The notes beneath the pieces are model-generated. The model did not search any database and was not told the DNA's origin. It saw only the letters and a list, made by a program, of their open reading frames with translations. Positions 10,051 to 19,051 of a stretch of 41,420 nucleotides of DNA are shown here, piece by piece. Numbering within the stretch: position 1 is the first letter of the stretch; each line of letters opens with the position of its first letter. Position numbers and translations under genes: made by a program. Source of the DNA: Desulfovibrionales bacterium (lineage in GTDB: Bacteria > Desulfobacterota > Desulfovibrionia > Desulfovibrionales > Desulfomicrobiaceae); contig JAAYCS010000098.1 in the NCBI GenBank assembly GCA_012729655.1, positions 1 through 41,420 on the forward strand, in the 5' to 3' direction.

Positions 10051-10074
10051 GAAAACGGCGATGGTGCCGTTTTC
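10051..10074 (-). terminator. Possible terminator downstream of opgH
   Basis: GAAAACGGC (10051-10059) and GCCGTTTTC (10066-10074) form a perfect 9-bp stem with a 6-nt loop, about 87 bp past the opgH stop. The only T-rich stretch lies inside the stem, so termination efficiency is doubtful. The remaining sequence from 9888 to 10160 shows no gene. Confidence 0.4.
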
Positions 10075-10160
10075 AGCGGACTTCAGAGACGGTTGATCCC
10101 CACCAAAGTCAGCCGCCGCGGTGGAGGATGTGTTTCTGGACTGGGGCGGACACGAGTGAT

Positions 10161-12275
10161 TCAGCCCAAGCGGACACTCCAGCGTTCGGCCATGGTCTCC
10201 TCTGGCAGGGTCCAGATGTGCTCGTGCAGGCGTGACATCCGCTCGCTGTCATACAGCAGTTCCTTTTTTTCCTTCTTGCTCAGTGCGGCAGGCCCGTTTT
10301 CCATCGCCTTGGCCATGAGCTCGTCGCGTCGAGCATGAACCTCGGGAGCGAGACAGCGGGAACCGCGCAGCAAAGCGCGGTGCAGCATGTTGACACCAGG
10401 ATCGACGGCGGCCCTGATGAAGCCATCATCGGCGGCAATGCCCAGCCGTTGGCCCTGCTGGGTGTTCTCAGCCAGGTACTTCTCGATGTCCTGGTATTCC
10501 CGCGGGAGACGAACTTCCTCCGGGGTGACAAAGAGGCGGAGCTTGCGGAAAAATCGTCCGACCTCAGCCCGGCTGGTGATCATGGACACAGGGATGGAGA
10601 GGAGCAGGGATATGATCAGGGGTGAACTCCACCAGAAAAACACCCGGTTGATATGAAAGAGGACTGCGCCCCAGATCAGGGCCAGGAGGGTGCCCCCCCC
10701 ATGGAAACGCAGGGCGTCCCAGAGGGGTGTGCCCTCATCGTCGCGCTGCTGGGTGCCCCAGCCAATGCCTACACCCAGGAGGGTCAGGAATACGTATTTG
10801 CTGTGGAAGAGCATGCGAACCGGAGCGAGAAGGGTGGAGAGGATGACTTCCGAGAGGATGCTTCCAAGCAGGGCGAAAAAGCCGCCGAACAGTTTGCGGC
10901 GGCCTTTGATCACCGCCAGGATGAGGGCGCACACCTTGGGCAGGAAAAGAACCAGGGCAGTTCCGCCGAGCAGGGCCAGTGCGGGCATGGGATTCCATAC
11001 GGGCCAGACCGGGAACAGGCTTTTGGTCGGCGCAAAATAGTCAGGCTGGACCAAGGCTTCCAGAATGGCTTCAGTGGTGGACAGGGCCAGGAAGAGGAAC
11101 CAGAGCAGGGCCGAGCCGTAGCTCATGACGCCGTTGAGGAAAAGGGCTCGATGTCCGGGAAATATGCCCCGGGTGAAGACCAGGCGCAGGTGCTGCAGGT
11201 TTCCCTGGCACCAGCGCCGGTCGCGTTTGAGCTCGTTGAGCAGGTTCGGAGGTACTTCCTCGTAGCTGCCTTCCAGGTCGTAGGCCAGCCAGACCGAATA
11301 TCCCGCCCTACGCATGAGGGCGGATTCCACGAAGTCATGGGACAGGATGTCCCCGCCCAGGGGCGGTTTGCCCGGAAGGCGGGACAGAGCGCAGTGGTGT
11401 ATGAAAGGCTTGACCCGGATAATGGCATTGTGGCCCCAGAACTGGGCGTCGCCCAGGAACCAGTGGTGCAGGCCGGCCGCGTACATGGGTCCGTAGGCCC
11501 TGTTGGCGAATTGCTGGGCCCGGGCGATCAGGGTCTCCCTGCCGGTGCAGGCCGGGGCGGTTTGCAGAATGCCCACGTTGCGCCTGCGCTCCATGATGCG
11601 GACCATGCGCACCAGGGTCTCTCCGGACATGACTGAATCGGCATCAAAGACGATCATGTAGGTGTAGTGGCTGCCGTAGCGGCGGCAGAAATCGGCGACA
11701 TTGCCGCTTTTCCTCTTCAAGTTGATCCGCCGTCGGCGGTAGAAGATACGGCCATGGGCCGAGAGGCTTGTGCACAGGGCGTTCCAGGCGGCTTCTTCCT
11801 GCACCCAGCGGTCTGGGTCGTTGGAATCACTCAGAATATGGATGTCGAATTTGTCGGCAGCCCCCAGTCTGCTCAATGATCGCCACACGGCATGAATCCC
11901 GGCCATGATGCGCTCCGGATCTTCATTGCAGATCGGAAAGAGGATGGCTGTTCTCACATGGGGACGGATGGGCGCGTCCAGATCACCGCGTGACCTGCTC
12001 ACGGCAAAGCGGTCGTTACGCTTCAGGAGGGTCCAGAATCCGGCCAGTGCGGTCCAGAACCCCAAGGTGATCCAGATGAAAAGGATGCAATAGACGACGG
12101 TGATGGATCCCTCCAGGAAGGTGCTGCCCCTGTGGGGCAGCAGGGATCGCATGATGGTGGCCGAGACGATGGCCGGAACGAGGACCAGAATCAGGAGTAT
12201 GAGCCTGCGGCGGGCGGCGACTCTACGCCAGGGTTCGTTCAGGAATTCGCGGTTCACGGTTTCCCTCTGTGACAT
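10161..12275 (-). CDS. opgH: OpgH, membrane glucan glucosyltransferase
   Basis: This family-2 glycosyltransferase polymerises beta-glucan at the inner membrane for osmoregulated periplasmic glucans. It has two N-terminal helices (about 24-43 and 60-83) and a cytoplasmic GT domain with FPICNED (113-119), the DADS motif (211-214), HDFVESAL (313-320) and the RDRRWCQGN motif (351-359). Several C-terminal helices (about 375-580) and a C-terminal cytoplasmic tail follow. It is 704 residues, against about 847 in E. coli, because the N-terminal cytoplasmic domain is missing. An in-frame stop just upstream of the ATG confirms the short N-terminus. No clear ribosome site precedes the start. Confidence 0.93.
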   Translation of the reverse strand: MSQRETVNREFLNEPWRRVAARRRLILLILVLVPAIVSATIMRSLLPHRGSTFLEGSITVVYCILFIWITLGFWTALAGFWTLLKRNDRFAVSRSRGDLDAPIRPHVRTAILFPICNEDPERIMAGIHAVWRSLSRLGAADKFDIHILSDSNDPDRWVQEEAAWNALCTSLSAHGRIFYRRRRINLKRKSGNVADFCRRYGSHYTYMIVFDADSVMSGETLVRMVRIMERRRNVGILQTAPACTGRETLIARAQQFANRAYGPMYAAGLHHWFLGDAQFWGHNAIIRVKPFIHHCALSRLPGKPPLGGDILSHDFVESALMRRAGYSVWLAYDLEGSYEEVPPNLLNELKRDRRWCQGNLQHLRLVFTRGIFPGHRALFLNGVMSYGSALLWFLFLALSTTEAILEALVQPDYFAPTKSLFPVWPVWNPMPALALLGGTALVLFLPKVCALILAVIKGRRKLFGGFFALLGSILSEVILSTLLAPVRMLFHSKYVFLTLLGVGIGWGTQQRDDEGTPLWDALRFHGGGTLLALIWGAVLFHINRVFFWWSSPLIISLLLSIPVSMITSRAEVGRFFRKLRLFVTPEEVRLPREYQDIEKYLAENTQQGQRLGIAADDGFIRAAVDPGVNMLHRALLRGSRCLAPEVHARRDELMAKAMENGPAALSKKEKKELLYDSERMSRLHEHIWTLPEETMAERWSVRLG

Positions 12276-12373
12276 ATGCTATTCGGGCTATGAGTTGGCC
12301 TGCGCGAGGAGGAAACGGGCAGATCCCGGACCGGGGCCATGATCATGAACATGGGGACGCCTGCGCATCCGGG

Positions 12374-12859
12374 TCAGTGTGACGACGTGGTGAGTGCATA
12401 AAGTCCAGCCAGGAGCAGCGCGTAGAGGACAATGTCAATGAACGACGTGTTGAGGATGGCCGCCGCCGTGTTCCACAACGGCCGCCATAGGCGCAGAAAG
12501 ACGTGAACCCAGGGGCGTCGGTCCATCACTTCCGGCTTCATGTGCGAACGTTTCAGCGGTGGACCAGGAACAGCATAGACAGGGATGCGCTGTTCCGCCA
12601 GCAAGCTGCGCACGAGTATAATGGCCTTGGCCTCGGCCTGGGCAGCATTCTCGCCCGGGTCTCTGGCCAGGAGATCCAGCGCGGTGAGCGTCAAGCTGTG
12701 TCTGCTCCTTTCGGGAATGGCCATGTGCCGCAGATAGGTGGATACCCTGCGGCCGGCTGCCTCGAGGCGGGCCTCAAGAATTGCGGCGGGAGTTTCCACC
12801 GGGGCCTGTAATCCCGCTGCGACGGGATCAATGCGTTGCTCCATCCGGTCCTTTTTCAT
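12374..12859 (-). CDS. Uncharacterised single-span membrane protein between opgG and opgH
   Basis: This 161-residue protein is not recognised. The first 115 residues are soluble, with a helical Ala/Glu/Arg-rich stretch (25-90), followed by a basic-aromatic WVHVFLRLWRPLW segment and one hydrophobic helix (about 133-156) at the extreme C-terminus. Its ATG shares a base with the opgG stop (TGATG), so it is translationally coupled to opgG, and opgH begins 98 bp later. The layout (cytoplasmic helical part followed by a membrane helix) resembles the N-terminal region that this OpgH lacks, but no sequence match to that region is evident. A role in glucan synthesis is inferred from position only. Confidence 0.8.
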   Translation of the reverse strand: MKKDRMEQRIDPVAAGLQAPVETPAAILEARLEAAGRRVSTYLRHMAIPERSRHSLTLTALDLLARDPGENAAQAEAKAIILVRSLLAEQRIPVYAVPGPPLKRSHMKPEVMDRRPWVHVFLRLWRPLWNTAAAILNTSFIDIVLYALLLAGLYALTTSSH

Positions 12860-14409
12860 CAGAATTTGATGGCGTAGGTCCAGGTTTCAGTCAATGGGGT
12901 GAGCCCGTGCTGCAGGTTGGCCCGCATTTCAATGAAGGGACGCTTGTCCGGAAGGACCATGGCCAGGGGCGACGTGCCGTCCGGTTCGACTTCGAAGACA
13001 AGGCGCCAATTGCCATTGACCGTATTTTTATAGACCCGCTTTTCCAGGAGCTTGCCGCCAGTGCCAATCCACACATTGGAGTCCAGGGCCGCGTCGTCGG
13101 GGAGGTCTTCCAGCTTGCCTCCCTGGAATTCAAGTACGAACAGGCGGGAATTGTCGAGTTTACCCTTGGATGTGCGGGTGAATACGACCTGTCCATCAGG
13201 GAGCGCGACTCGCTGGGGGCTGCACCACCGGATCCGATAGGCATAGGAAACAGGCTTTCCCGGGGAGGGTATCGTGTCCGGGGACCAGAAGCTGACAATA
13301 TTGTCGTGAATTTCCTCGGGCGAGGGTATCTGGACCAGGTGCAGGCGGCCCGGTCCCCAGTCTTCCTTGGGCTCTATCCACGCACTCGGTCGCTGTTCGT
13401 ACCGTGCCTCCAGATCCAGATAGTTATTGAAGTCCGTATCCCGCTGCATCAGGCCCATGCCCCGGATGTTCGGGGCGCTGAACGCATTGACGGCCAGCGT
13501 TTTGGGGTTGTGGAGGGGCCGCCATACCCACTCCTCGTTTTCGAATCTGGCCATGAGGCCGTCGGAATCGTGCACTTCCGGGCGGAAATCGTCGTTCAGA
13601 CGGGGATTAGAGTTCTCTCCGAAAATGAACATGCTGGTCAGGGGGGCGATACCGAGCCGTGCCACGGGCTCGCGCAGGAAGAGGACGGATTCGACGTCAA
13701 TGGCGGTTTCCCCTCCGGGCGTGGCCTCGAATTTGTACGCGCCTGTGACCCGTCGCGAGTCAAGCAGGGCATAGATGGTCACGCTCTTGTCCTTTTTTCC
13801 GGGCTTGACGATCCAGAATTCCTTGAAAAAGGGGAATTCTTCACCCGTGGGCTCGGCCGTGTCGATGGCCAGACCCCTGGCAGACAGGCCGTAATGATGC
13901 CCCTTGCCCACGGCCCGGAAATAGCTGGCGCCGAGGAAGACAAGGAATTCGTCCAGGTAGCTTTTTTTGTTGATGGCGGAATGGATGCGGAATCCTGCAT
14001 ATCCCATGTCTGCCGACAGCTGTTCTGCGAACTTGTTGCGGCCGTAGTTGAATGCGCTTGTGTCGAAGGCCAGGCGTTTGGGTACGCCCTGATCCACCAC
14101 GTTGATGGCCACAGTGCGATCGTAGAACAGGCCGGGGTGGAAGAATTGCAACTCAAAGGGGAGCTTGTCCTCGCGCCAGAGGCTTTTCTCCTGGGCAAAG
14201 CGGATATCCCGCCAGTCATCGTAGGAAATGGTCTTGAGAATATCCGGCACCTGGCCGATGTTGTCCACAAACGGTTTGGCCGCCAGTTCCCGGGCCATAT
14301 TCTCGACATCTCCCAGGCCGAATGTGGAATTCTGGGCCTGAACCATGCCGGTCTGGATGAAAAGGAAAAGCCCGGCCATGAGGCCGCACAATCCACAGCG
14401 TTTCATCAT
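12859..14409 (-). CDS. opgG: OpgG, periplasmic glucan biosynthesis protein
   Basis: This 516-residue periplasmic protein is required for building the beta-1,6-branched backbone of osmoregulated periplasmic glucans made by OpgH. It has a Sec signal peptide (1-25, ending VQAQ), followed by the OpgG beta-sandwich domain with RDIRFAQEKSLW, the PEVHDSDGLMA segment and RPLHNPKTLAVN, all typical of OpgG/OpgD. No twin-arginine motif is present, favouring OpgG over OpgD. Two adjacent ATG codons follow an AGGGAG ribosome site. It is the first gene of opgG-(small membrane protein)-opgH. Confidence 0.94.
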   Translation of the reverse strand: MMKRCGLCGLMAGLFLFIQTGMVQAQNSTFGLGDVENMARELAAKPFVDNIGQVPDILKTISYDDWRDIRFAQEKSLWREDKLPFELQFFHPGLFYDRTVAINVVDQGVPKRLAFDTSAFNYGRNKFAEQLSADMGYAGFRIHSAINKKSYLDEFLVFLGASYFRAVGKGHHYGLSARGLAIDTAEPTGEEFPFFKEFWIVKPGKKDKSVTIYALLDSRRVTGAYKFEATPGGETAIDVESVLFLREPVARLGIAPLTSMFIFGENSNPRLNDDFRPEVHDSDGLMARFENEEWVWRPLHNPKTLAVNAFSAPNIRGMGLMQRDTDFNNYLDLEARYEQRPSAWIEPKEDWGPGRLHLVQIPSPEEIHDNIVSFWSPDTIPSPGKPVSYAYRIRWCSPQRVALPDGQVVFTRTSKGKLDNSRLFVLEFQGGKLEDLPDDAALDSNVWIGTGGKLLEKRVYKNTVNGNWRLVFEVEPDGTSPLAMVLPDKRPFIEMRANLQHGLTPLTETWTYAIKF

Positions 14410-14648
14410 CTATGCACTCCCTGCAATGAAATCTCTGTCTTCGAGTAATCCCGGCGATTTCCGGTATTTCCCCTTGTGCTTTTCACTGCCTCTCGTCAAG
14501 GGCTAAACAGTTGTTTCGAGGGATTTGCCGGACACTGAAAGCTGGCCGGATTGCATTTCATGAAACCTCTGTACGCTCTTCGGCGTGAAAACACAAAAAC
14601 AGGGAAGGGAATATCCTGGAGGGCTGCCCTGTGCAGGCCTCAGCGGGA

Positions 14649-15980
14649 CTAGAGCTCCAGGACGAGACGACTGGCCGGTGAGCGGTCTATGGTCGCCAGC
14701 AGGTCATCCAGCCAGGCAGGGCCGGGCTGAAGGTGCCCAGGGCCGGGGGGCAGCAGGTCATTGGTTCCCACGTTCTCTACCGCCGCCATGACCTGGGCTA
14801 TGGTCAGGCTGCTGATGTCCCGGGCTGGCTGCAGGAGTTGCTCCTTGCCGTCGTCGTCATCCACGCGGGAAAGTATGCCGCCCCGGACCAGGAGGTCTGC
14901 CAGAAAGCGGATGAGGCCAGGGGCAAGAGCAAGATCGCGCGCAATGCCGATACAGGAGCGCGCGGGTTCACCCCGGTGGAAAAGGCGGACCACGTGCGTG
15001 CACAGGGCCAGGGCAAAGAGACGGGTCTGTCGCATGCTCATTCTCTGGCCGCTCTGGGTGTGGTCCGCCATGTCGGCATGCTGGAATGCATGGGCGATTT
15101 CGGCTCCAAACAGCACGATGTGCCAGCTCAGGTTGAGCCAAACCAGAAACAACGGCAGCGCGGCGAAACTGCCATAGATCGCGTTGTAGCTGGTGACGTT
15201 GATCTGAAACCGGACATACCCGATCTGCACGAGCTGGTAGACCGACCCGGCCATGATGGCGGCCAGAATGGCGCCGGATGCCTTGACCCGGGTGTTGGGC
15301 ATGATCAGGTAGATGAGGGTGAACAGGATCCAGAGCAGCATGTAGGGGGCCAGGGCCAGAACCCCGGAGATGGCCGGGTTGAGCACGTCTTGCAAGCCGA
15401 TGTGGGAGGAAAGGGCTGCAACCTGGGCGGCAATCAGCACCGTCACGCTTCCGGAGGTGATCAGCAGCACAGGGCCGATGATCATGATGGTCAGGTAATC
15501 ACTCAGTTTGCGCAGGATGGGACGGGATGCCACCCCCCAGATGTGATTGAAGCTGTCCTCGATGTTCCCCAGCACTTTGACCACGGACCAGAACAGGGCA
15601 ATGACGCCTATCCCGGCTATGAGGCCGCCCTGGGTGTTGTCCAGCATGTTGCGGGCAAAGACGATGACCTGCTGCACCACGGCCTGCTGGGCCGAGAATT
15701 GTTCGAGCAGTTCTTTCTCCAGCAACCGTTCGAATCCGAAGCCCTTGGCGATGCCAAAAGCCATGGCGGCCAGGGGAACCAGGGACAGGAGGGTATAGAA
15801 TGTCAGGGCCGATGCGCGCAAGGGACCGTGGTGGTCCCGAAATCCTCGGGCCGCGAGAAGAATGGTACGCGCCAAGCGGGTGACAATCCAACCCATGGAA
15901 GGTCTGTCCGGCCGCAGATGCCAGATTTCCGATGTGCAGAAGGTTTTGCAGCGGGTCAGGAAGGATTTGATCGTGTTCAT
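14649..15980 (-). CDS. YihY/BrkB family inner-membrane protein
   Basis: This 443-residue protein has six predicted membrane segments between about residues 50 and 300. It carries the family motifs ASALTFYTLLSLVPL near the first helix and YNAIYGSFAALPLFLVWLNL near the last. The C-terminal 130 residues are soluble, with a helical part resembling the winged-helix-like tail seen in some BrkB proteins. The family was once named ribonuclease BN, but that activity belongs to another gene; the function is unknown. The start at 15980 has a GGA-containing ribosome site; an ATG at 16010 has none. The 239 bp between opgG and this stop hold no recognisable gene. Confidence 0.88.
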   Translation of the reverse strand: MNTIKSFLTRCKTFCTSEIWHLRPDRPSMGWIVTRLARTILLAARGFRDHHGPLRASALTFYTLLSLVPLAAMAFGIAKGFGFERLLEKELLEQFSAQQAVVQQVIVFARNMLDNTQGGLIAGIGVIALFWSVVKVLGNIEDSFNHIWGVASRPILRKLSDYLTIMIIGPVLLITSGSVTVLIAAQVAALSSHIGLQDVLNPAISGVLALAPYMLLWILFTLIYLIMPNTRVKASGAILAAIMAGSVYQLVQIGYVRFQINVTSYNAIYGSFAALPLFLVWLNLSWHIVLFGAEIAHAFQHADMADHTQSGQRMSMRQTRLFALALCTHVVRLFHRGEPARSCIGIARDLALAPGLIRFLADLLVRGGILSRVDDDDGKEQLLQPARDISSLTIAQVMAAVENVGTNDLLPPGPGHLQPGPAWLDDLLATIDRSPASRLVLEL

Positions 15981-16092
15981 GGCCGGTTCCGGTGACGTTG
16001 TACCATGCATGCACGAGCAAACTGGTCATGTTCGGGCCTTGCTGTCAACAGGATGTGCAGGGAAGAAGGATGTGGCGCGCCCGGCAGAAGAG

Positions 16093-16130
16093 TGTGGGAA
16101 GGCCCGGCAGCCTATGCGGGCCTTCCCACA
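16093..16130 (-). terminator. Long hairpin downstream of hcp
   Basis: A perfect 14-bp stem (16093-16106 with 16117-16130) has a 10-nt loop, starting 15 bp after the hcp stop codon. On the minus strand it is followed by CTCTTCT rather than a pure T-run. Its stability and position make it the likely hcp terminator. Confidence 0.75.
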
Positions 16131-16144
16131 GGGGTGGATGAATC

Positions 16145-17752
16145 CTAGCCCAGAATGGCTTTCAGATCCTCATCCGGCGTGGTGATGGGCTTGATGTCGA
16201 AGTTCTCGACCAGCACGTTCAGCACGTTCGGGGTGATGAAGGCCGGCAGACTGGGCCCGAGGCGGATGCCCTTGATGCCCAGGCTCAGGAGCGTCAGCAG
16301 GATGGCCACGGCCTTCTGCTCGTACCAGGACAGGACCATGGACAGGGGCAGGTCGTTCACGCCGCAGCCGAAGGCGCCGGCCAGGGCCACCGCGATCTGG
16401 ATGGCCGAGTAGGCGTCGTTGCACTGGCCCACGTCCAGCAGGCGCGGGATGCCCCCGATGTCGCCCAGCTTCTTGTCGAAGAAGCGGAACTTGCCGCAGG
16501 CCAGGGTCAGGACCACGCAGTCACCCGGGACCTTTTCCACGAACTCTGTGTAGTAGTTGCGGCCGGGCTTGGCGCCGTCGCAGCCGGCCACCAGGAAGAA
16601 GTGGCGGATATCTCCACCCTTGACCGCGGCGATGACCTTGTCGGCCACGCCCAGGACCGCGTTGCGGGCAAAGCCCGTCAGCACGCTGCCCTTGTCCTCC
16701 TCGGCCGTGAAGCCGGGCATTTCCAAGGCCTTGGCAATGACCTGGGAGAAATCCTTGCCGACGTGGGCCACGCCGGGCCAGCCGACCAGACCGGTGGTGA
16801 AGATGTTGCCCTTGTAGGATTCGACCGGCTTCTGGATGCAGTTGGTGGTCATCAGGATGGCCCCGGGGAACTCGGCGAACTCCTTCTGCTGGTTCTGCCA
16901 GGCTGTGCCATAGTGGCCGTGGAAGTGCGCGTGCTTTTTCAGTTCCGGGTAGCCGTGGCAGGGCAGCATCTCGCCGTGGGTGTAGATGTTGATGCCCTTG
17001 CCGGCGGTCTGCTCCAGGAGCATGGCCAGGTCCTTCAGGTCATGGCCGGAGACGAGGATGGCCTTGCCCTTCTTGGGCCCCAGGGGGACTTCCGTCGGGA
17101 CCGGATGGCCGTAGGTGCCGGTGTTGCCGCCGTCCAGGAGTTCCATGGCCTTGAGGTTCACCTGGCCGCACTCCATGCACAGGCCGATGAGCTCTTCCAG
17201 TCCCAGCTGGTCCAGGCTCTTGGCCAGGGCGCGCTGCACGAACTCGTACACGCTCTCGTCCTCGCGGCCCAGGATGGCGGCGTGGTCGGCGTAGGCGGCC
17301 ACGCCCTTCAGTCCATAGATGAGGATCTGCTTCAGGGACCTGAGGTCCTCGTGGCTTTCCAGGGCTTCGGCAATGCCGTGCTGTTCGCCCTGGGCGATCA
17401 TGTCTTCCAGGGTGGCGGCCGGAACAAAGGTGGCAGCGGGGGAATCGACATTGACGGAGGCCCTGGCCTTGAGGGCCTCGCGCCGGGCCACGGCGTCCCT
17501 GATCAGGACTTGGAAGCGGGCCGGGTCGAAGTCGACGTTGGTCAGGGTCGAGAAGACGCCTTCGTTGACGAAACGGTTCGTTTCCGGGTCGGACACGGAT
17601 TTGGCCCGGGCCTGCACGGCCACCTGGGACAGCCCCTGCAGGGCGTAGATGAGCAGGTCCTGGAGCGCGGCCACTTCGGGCTGCTTGCCGCATACGCCGA
17701 TCTTGGTGCATCCTGTTCCTTTGGCCGTCTGTTCACATTGATTGCAAAACAT
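16145..17752 (-). CDS. hcp: Hybrid cluster protein (hydroxylamine / NO reductase)
   Basis: This cytoplasmic class I Hcp of 535 residues is known to reduce hydroxylamine in vitro and implicated in NO detoxification. The N-terminal cluster ligands are Cys3, Cys6, Cys15 and Cys21 (C-x2-C-x8-C-x5-C), the spacing seen in Desulfovibrio. The hybrid Fe-S-O cluster region shows SGHDLKD, TNCIQKP, VAGCDGAKPGRNY, TLACGKFRF and DVGQCNDAYSA. The ribosome site GGAG is 10 nt upstream. It is transcribed away from an FAD oxidoreductase/ferredoxin pair, and an FNR-type palindrome lies 75-88 bp upstream of its start codon. A strong hairpin follows. Confidence 0.96.
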   Translation of the reverse strand: MFCNQCEQTAKGTGCTKIGVCGKQPEVAALQDLLIYALQGLSQVAVQARAKSVSDPETNRFVNEGVFSTLTNVDFDPARFQVLIRDAVARREALKARASVNVDSPAATFVPAATLEDMIAQGEQHGIAEALESHEDLRSLKQILIYGLKGVAAYADHAAILGREDESVYEFVQRALAKSLDQLGLEELIGLCMECGQVNLKAMELLDGGNTGTYGHPVPTEVPLGPKKGKAILVSGHDLKDLAMLLEQTAGKGINIYTHGEMLPCHGYPELKKHAHFHGHYGTAWQNQQKEFAEFPGAILMTTNCIQKPVESYKGNIFTTGLVGWPGVAHVGKDFSQVIAKALEMPGFTAEEDKGSVLTGFARNAVLGVADKVIAAVKGGDIRHFFLVAGCDGAKPGRNYYTEFVEKVPGDCVVLTLACGKFRFFDKKLGDIGGIPRLLDVGQCNDAYSAIQIAVALAGAFGCGVNDLPLSMVLSWYEQKAVAILLTLLSLGIKGIRLGPSLPAFITPNVLNVLVENFDIKPITTPDEDLKAILG

Positions 17753-17798
17753 GGTGCATGTTCTCCATGGTTGAGGTGATATGACTGTGTTGAAACGA

Positions 17799-17840
17799 CG
17801 TATAGGCTGCGCCAGGCTTTTGTGCTTTGATGTAGATCAA
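17799..17840 (-). promoter_or_regulatory. hcp promoter with FNR/HcpR-type operator
   Basis: TTGATGTAGATCAA (17827-17840) is a perfect TTGAT-N4-ATCAA palindrome, the consensus site of FNR-type CRP-family regulators. On the minus strand a -10-like TATACG occupies 17804-17799. A transcription start at about 17792 would place the palindrome centre at -41.5, the classical class II activator position. No good -35 box is present, as expected for an activated promoter. In sulfate reducers HcpR, a CRP/FNR-family protein, controls hcp; assigning this site to HcpR rather than FNR is inference. The site is also 128 bp upstream of the divergent oxidoreductase. Confidence 0.8.
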
Positions 17841-17968
17841 AAAACATGACGCAGGTGTCCAGTCCGGACCTGGCTCGCCTTGACCAGCGCCATGACCTGG
17901 CATTGCTTGACAAAGAGAAAGGCCCGGCACAGACAAAGGAATCAATGTGCAAGGAGCCAGGGGGGAAC

Positions 17969-19051
17969 ATGGACCCGATCAATTTCAATTTTCTCTGTTC
18001 CGAACCGGCCATGCCCAATGGTCGCAGTGTCGGCATCATCGGCGCCGGACCATCGGGCCTGGCCGCAACGGGCTACTTGTCCTGTCTTGGGTATCAGGTC
18101 GATGTGTACGACAAGCTGCCTAAGCCCGGGGGATTGATGCTCTTCGGCATCCCGGGCTATCGCATCCCCAAGGAGCGCATCGATCTCGGCGTGCGTCGGT
18201 TGGAGCGCGAGGCCGGAGTCGTTTTCCACACCCACACCAAGATCTGCTGCAGCGGCCCCCTGCATGATGAAGAGGGTGATCATTTCTGCCGCGAGATCCT
18301 CGGTTTCGGGGATATGGTCAAAAAGCATGACGCCATCATCATCTGCACGGGATCCTGGCGTTCCAGGCGCTTGGGGATTCCCGGTGAAAATCTGTCCGGG
18401 GTCTTCTCCGGCCTGGAATTCCTTTTTCCCATCAGAGCCGTGAAATACAGCGCGCCCAACGTCAAGCTGCCCGACGTGCAGGGCAGGGCCGTGGCCGTCA
18501 TCGGCGCAGGCCACTCGGCCATCGACGTGGCCCACAGTGCCGTCCACCTCGGCGCTTCCAAGATCTTCCACATCTACCGGCGCACCAGCCGGGAGGCCCC
18601 CTGCGGCTCCTTCGAGATCGAACAGCTCAGGGGCATGGGCGTGGAATGGCTCGAGCGCAGCACCCCCCTGCGGATACTGGGCGAGGACAGGGTGCAGGGC
18701 ATGGAGATTTCCCGCCCCGGCAAGGATGGGCCCGAAACCCTGGTCCTGCCTGTGGATCTGGTGGTGGCGGCCATCGGCGAGACGGCCACGCCGCCCTTCG
18801 CCAAGGAGCTGGGACTGGAAAACGTGCGCAAGGGCGAGGTCCGCTGGCTGCACATGACAGCCATTGAGAATGTCTTCGTGGCCGGCGACGCCTTGAGCGG
18901 GCCGAGCAAGATCGGCAAGGCGGTTTACAGCGGCCTGCGTTCGGCCCGGTCCCTGGCCAACTGGCTGGACCTCAAGGCCCAGGACCGCCTCGACGCCTAC
19001 GATTACAACGACCTGGTGACCAACGAGGCCGGATTCGGGAGGCAGGCATGA
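17969..19051 (+). CDS. GltD-like FAD/NAD(P)-binding oxidoreductase
   Basis: This 360-residue flavoprotein is of the glutamate-synthase small-subunit type. It has an FAD site GIIGAGPSGLAATGYL (about residues 22-37), GGLMLFGIPGYRIPK, a second Rossmann motif for NAD(P)H, VAVIGAGHSAIDVA (about 177-190), and the FAD-contacting FVAGDAL near the C-terminus. It lacks the N-terminal Fe-S domain of true GltD; the next gene, which overlaps it by 4 bp, supplies Fe-S clusters instead. The ATG at 17969 follows GGGGGG, as at fadD; an ATG at 17945 with AAGGA 4 nt upstream is an equally serious alternative. It probably passes electrons from NAD(P)H to the ferredoxin and perhaps to Hcp. Confidence 0.88.
   Translation: MDPINFNFLCSEPAMPNGRSVGIIGAGPSGLAATGYLSCLGYQVDVYDKLPKPGGLMLFGIPGYRIPKERIDLGVRRLEREAGVVFHTHTKICCSGPLHDEEGDHFCREILGFGDMVKKHDAIIICTGSWRSRRLGIPGENLSGVFSGLEFLFPIRAVKYSAPNVKLPDVQGRAVAVIGAGHSAIDVAHSAVHLGASKIFHIYRRTSREAPCGSFEIEQLRGMGVEWLERSTPLRILGEDRVQGMEISRPGKDGPETLVLPVDLVVAAIGETATPPFAKELGLENVRKGEVRWLHMTAIENVFVAGDALSGPSKIGKAVYSGLRSARSLANWLDLKAQDRLDAYDYNDLVTNEAGFGRQA

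Noticed and set aside
14733-15995. Plus-strand open frame opposite the YihY-type gene
   Set aside because: Overlaps a convincing membrane protein on the other strand; its own translation shows no domain and an abnormal Gln/His/Asp content.
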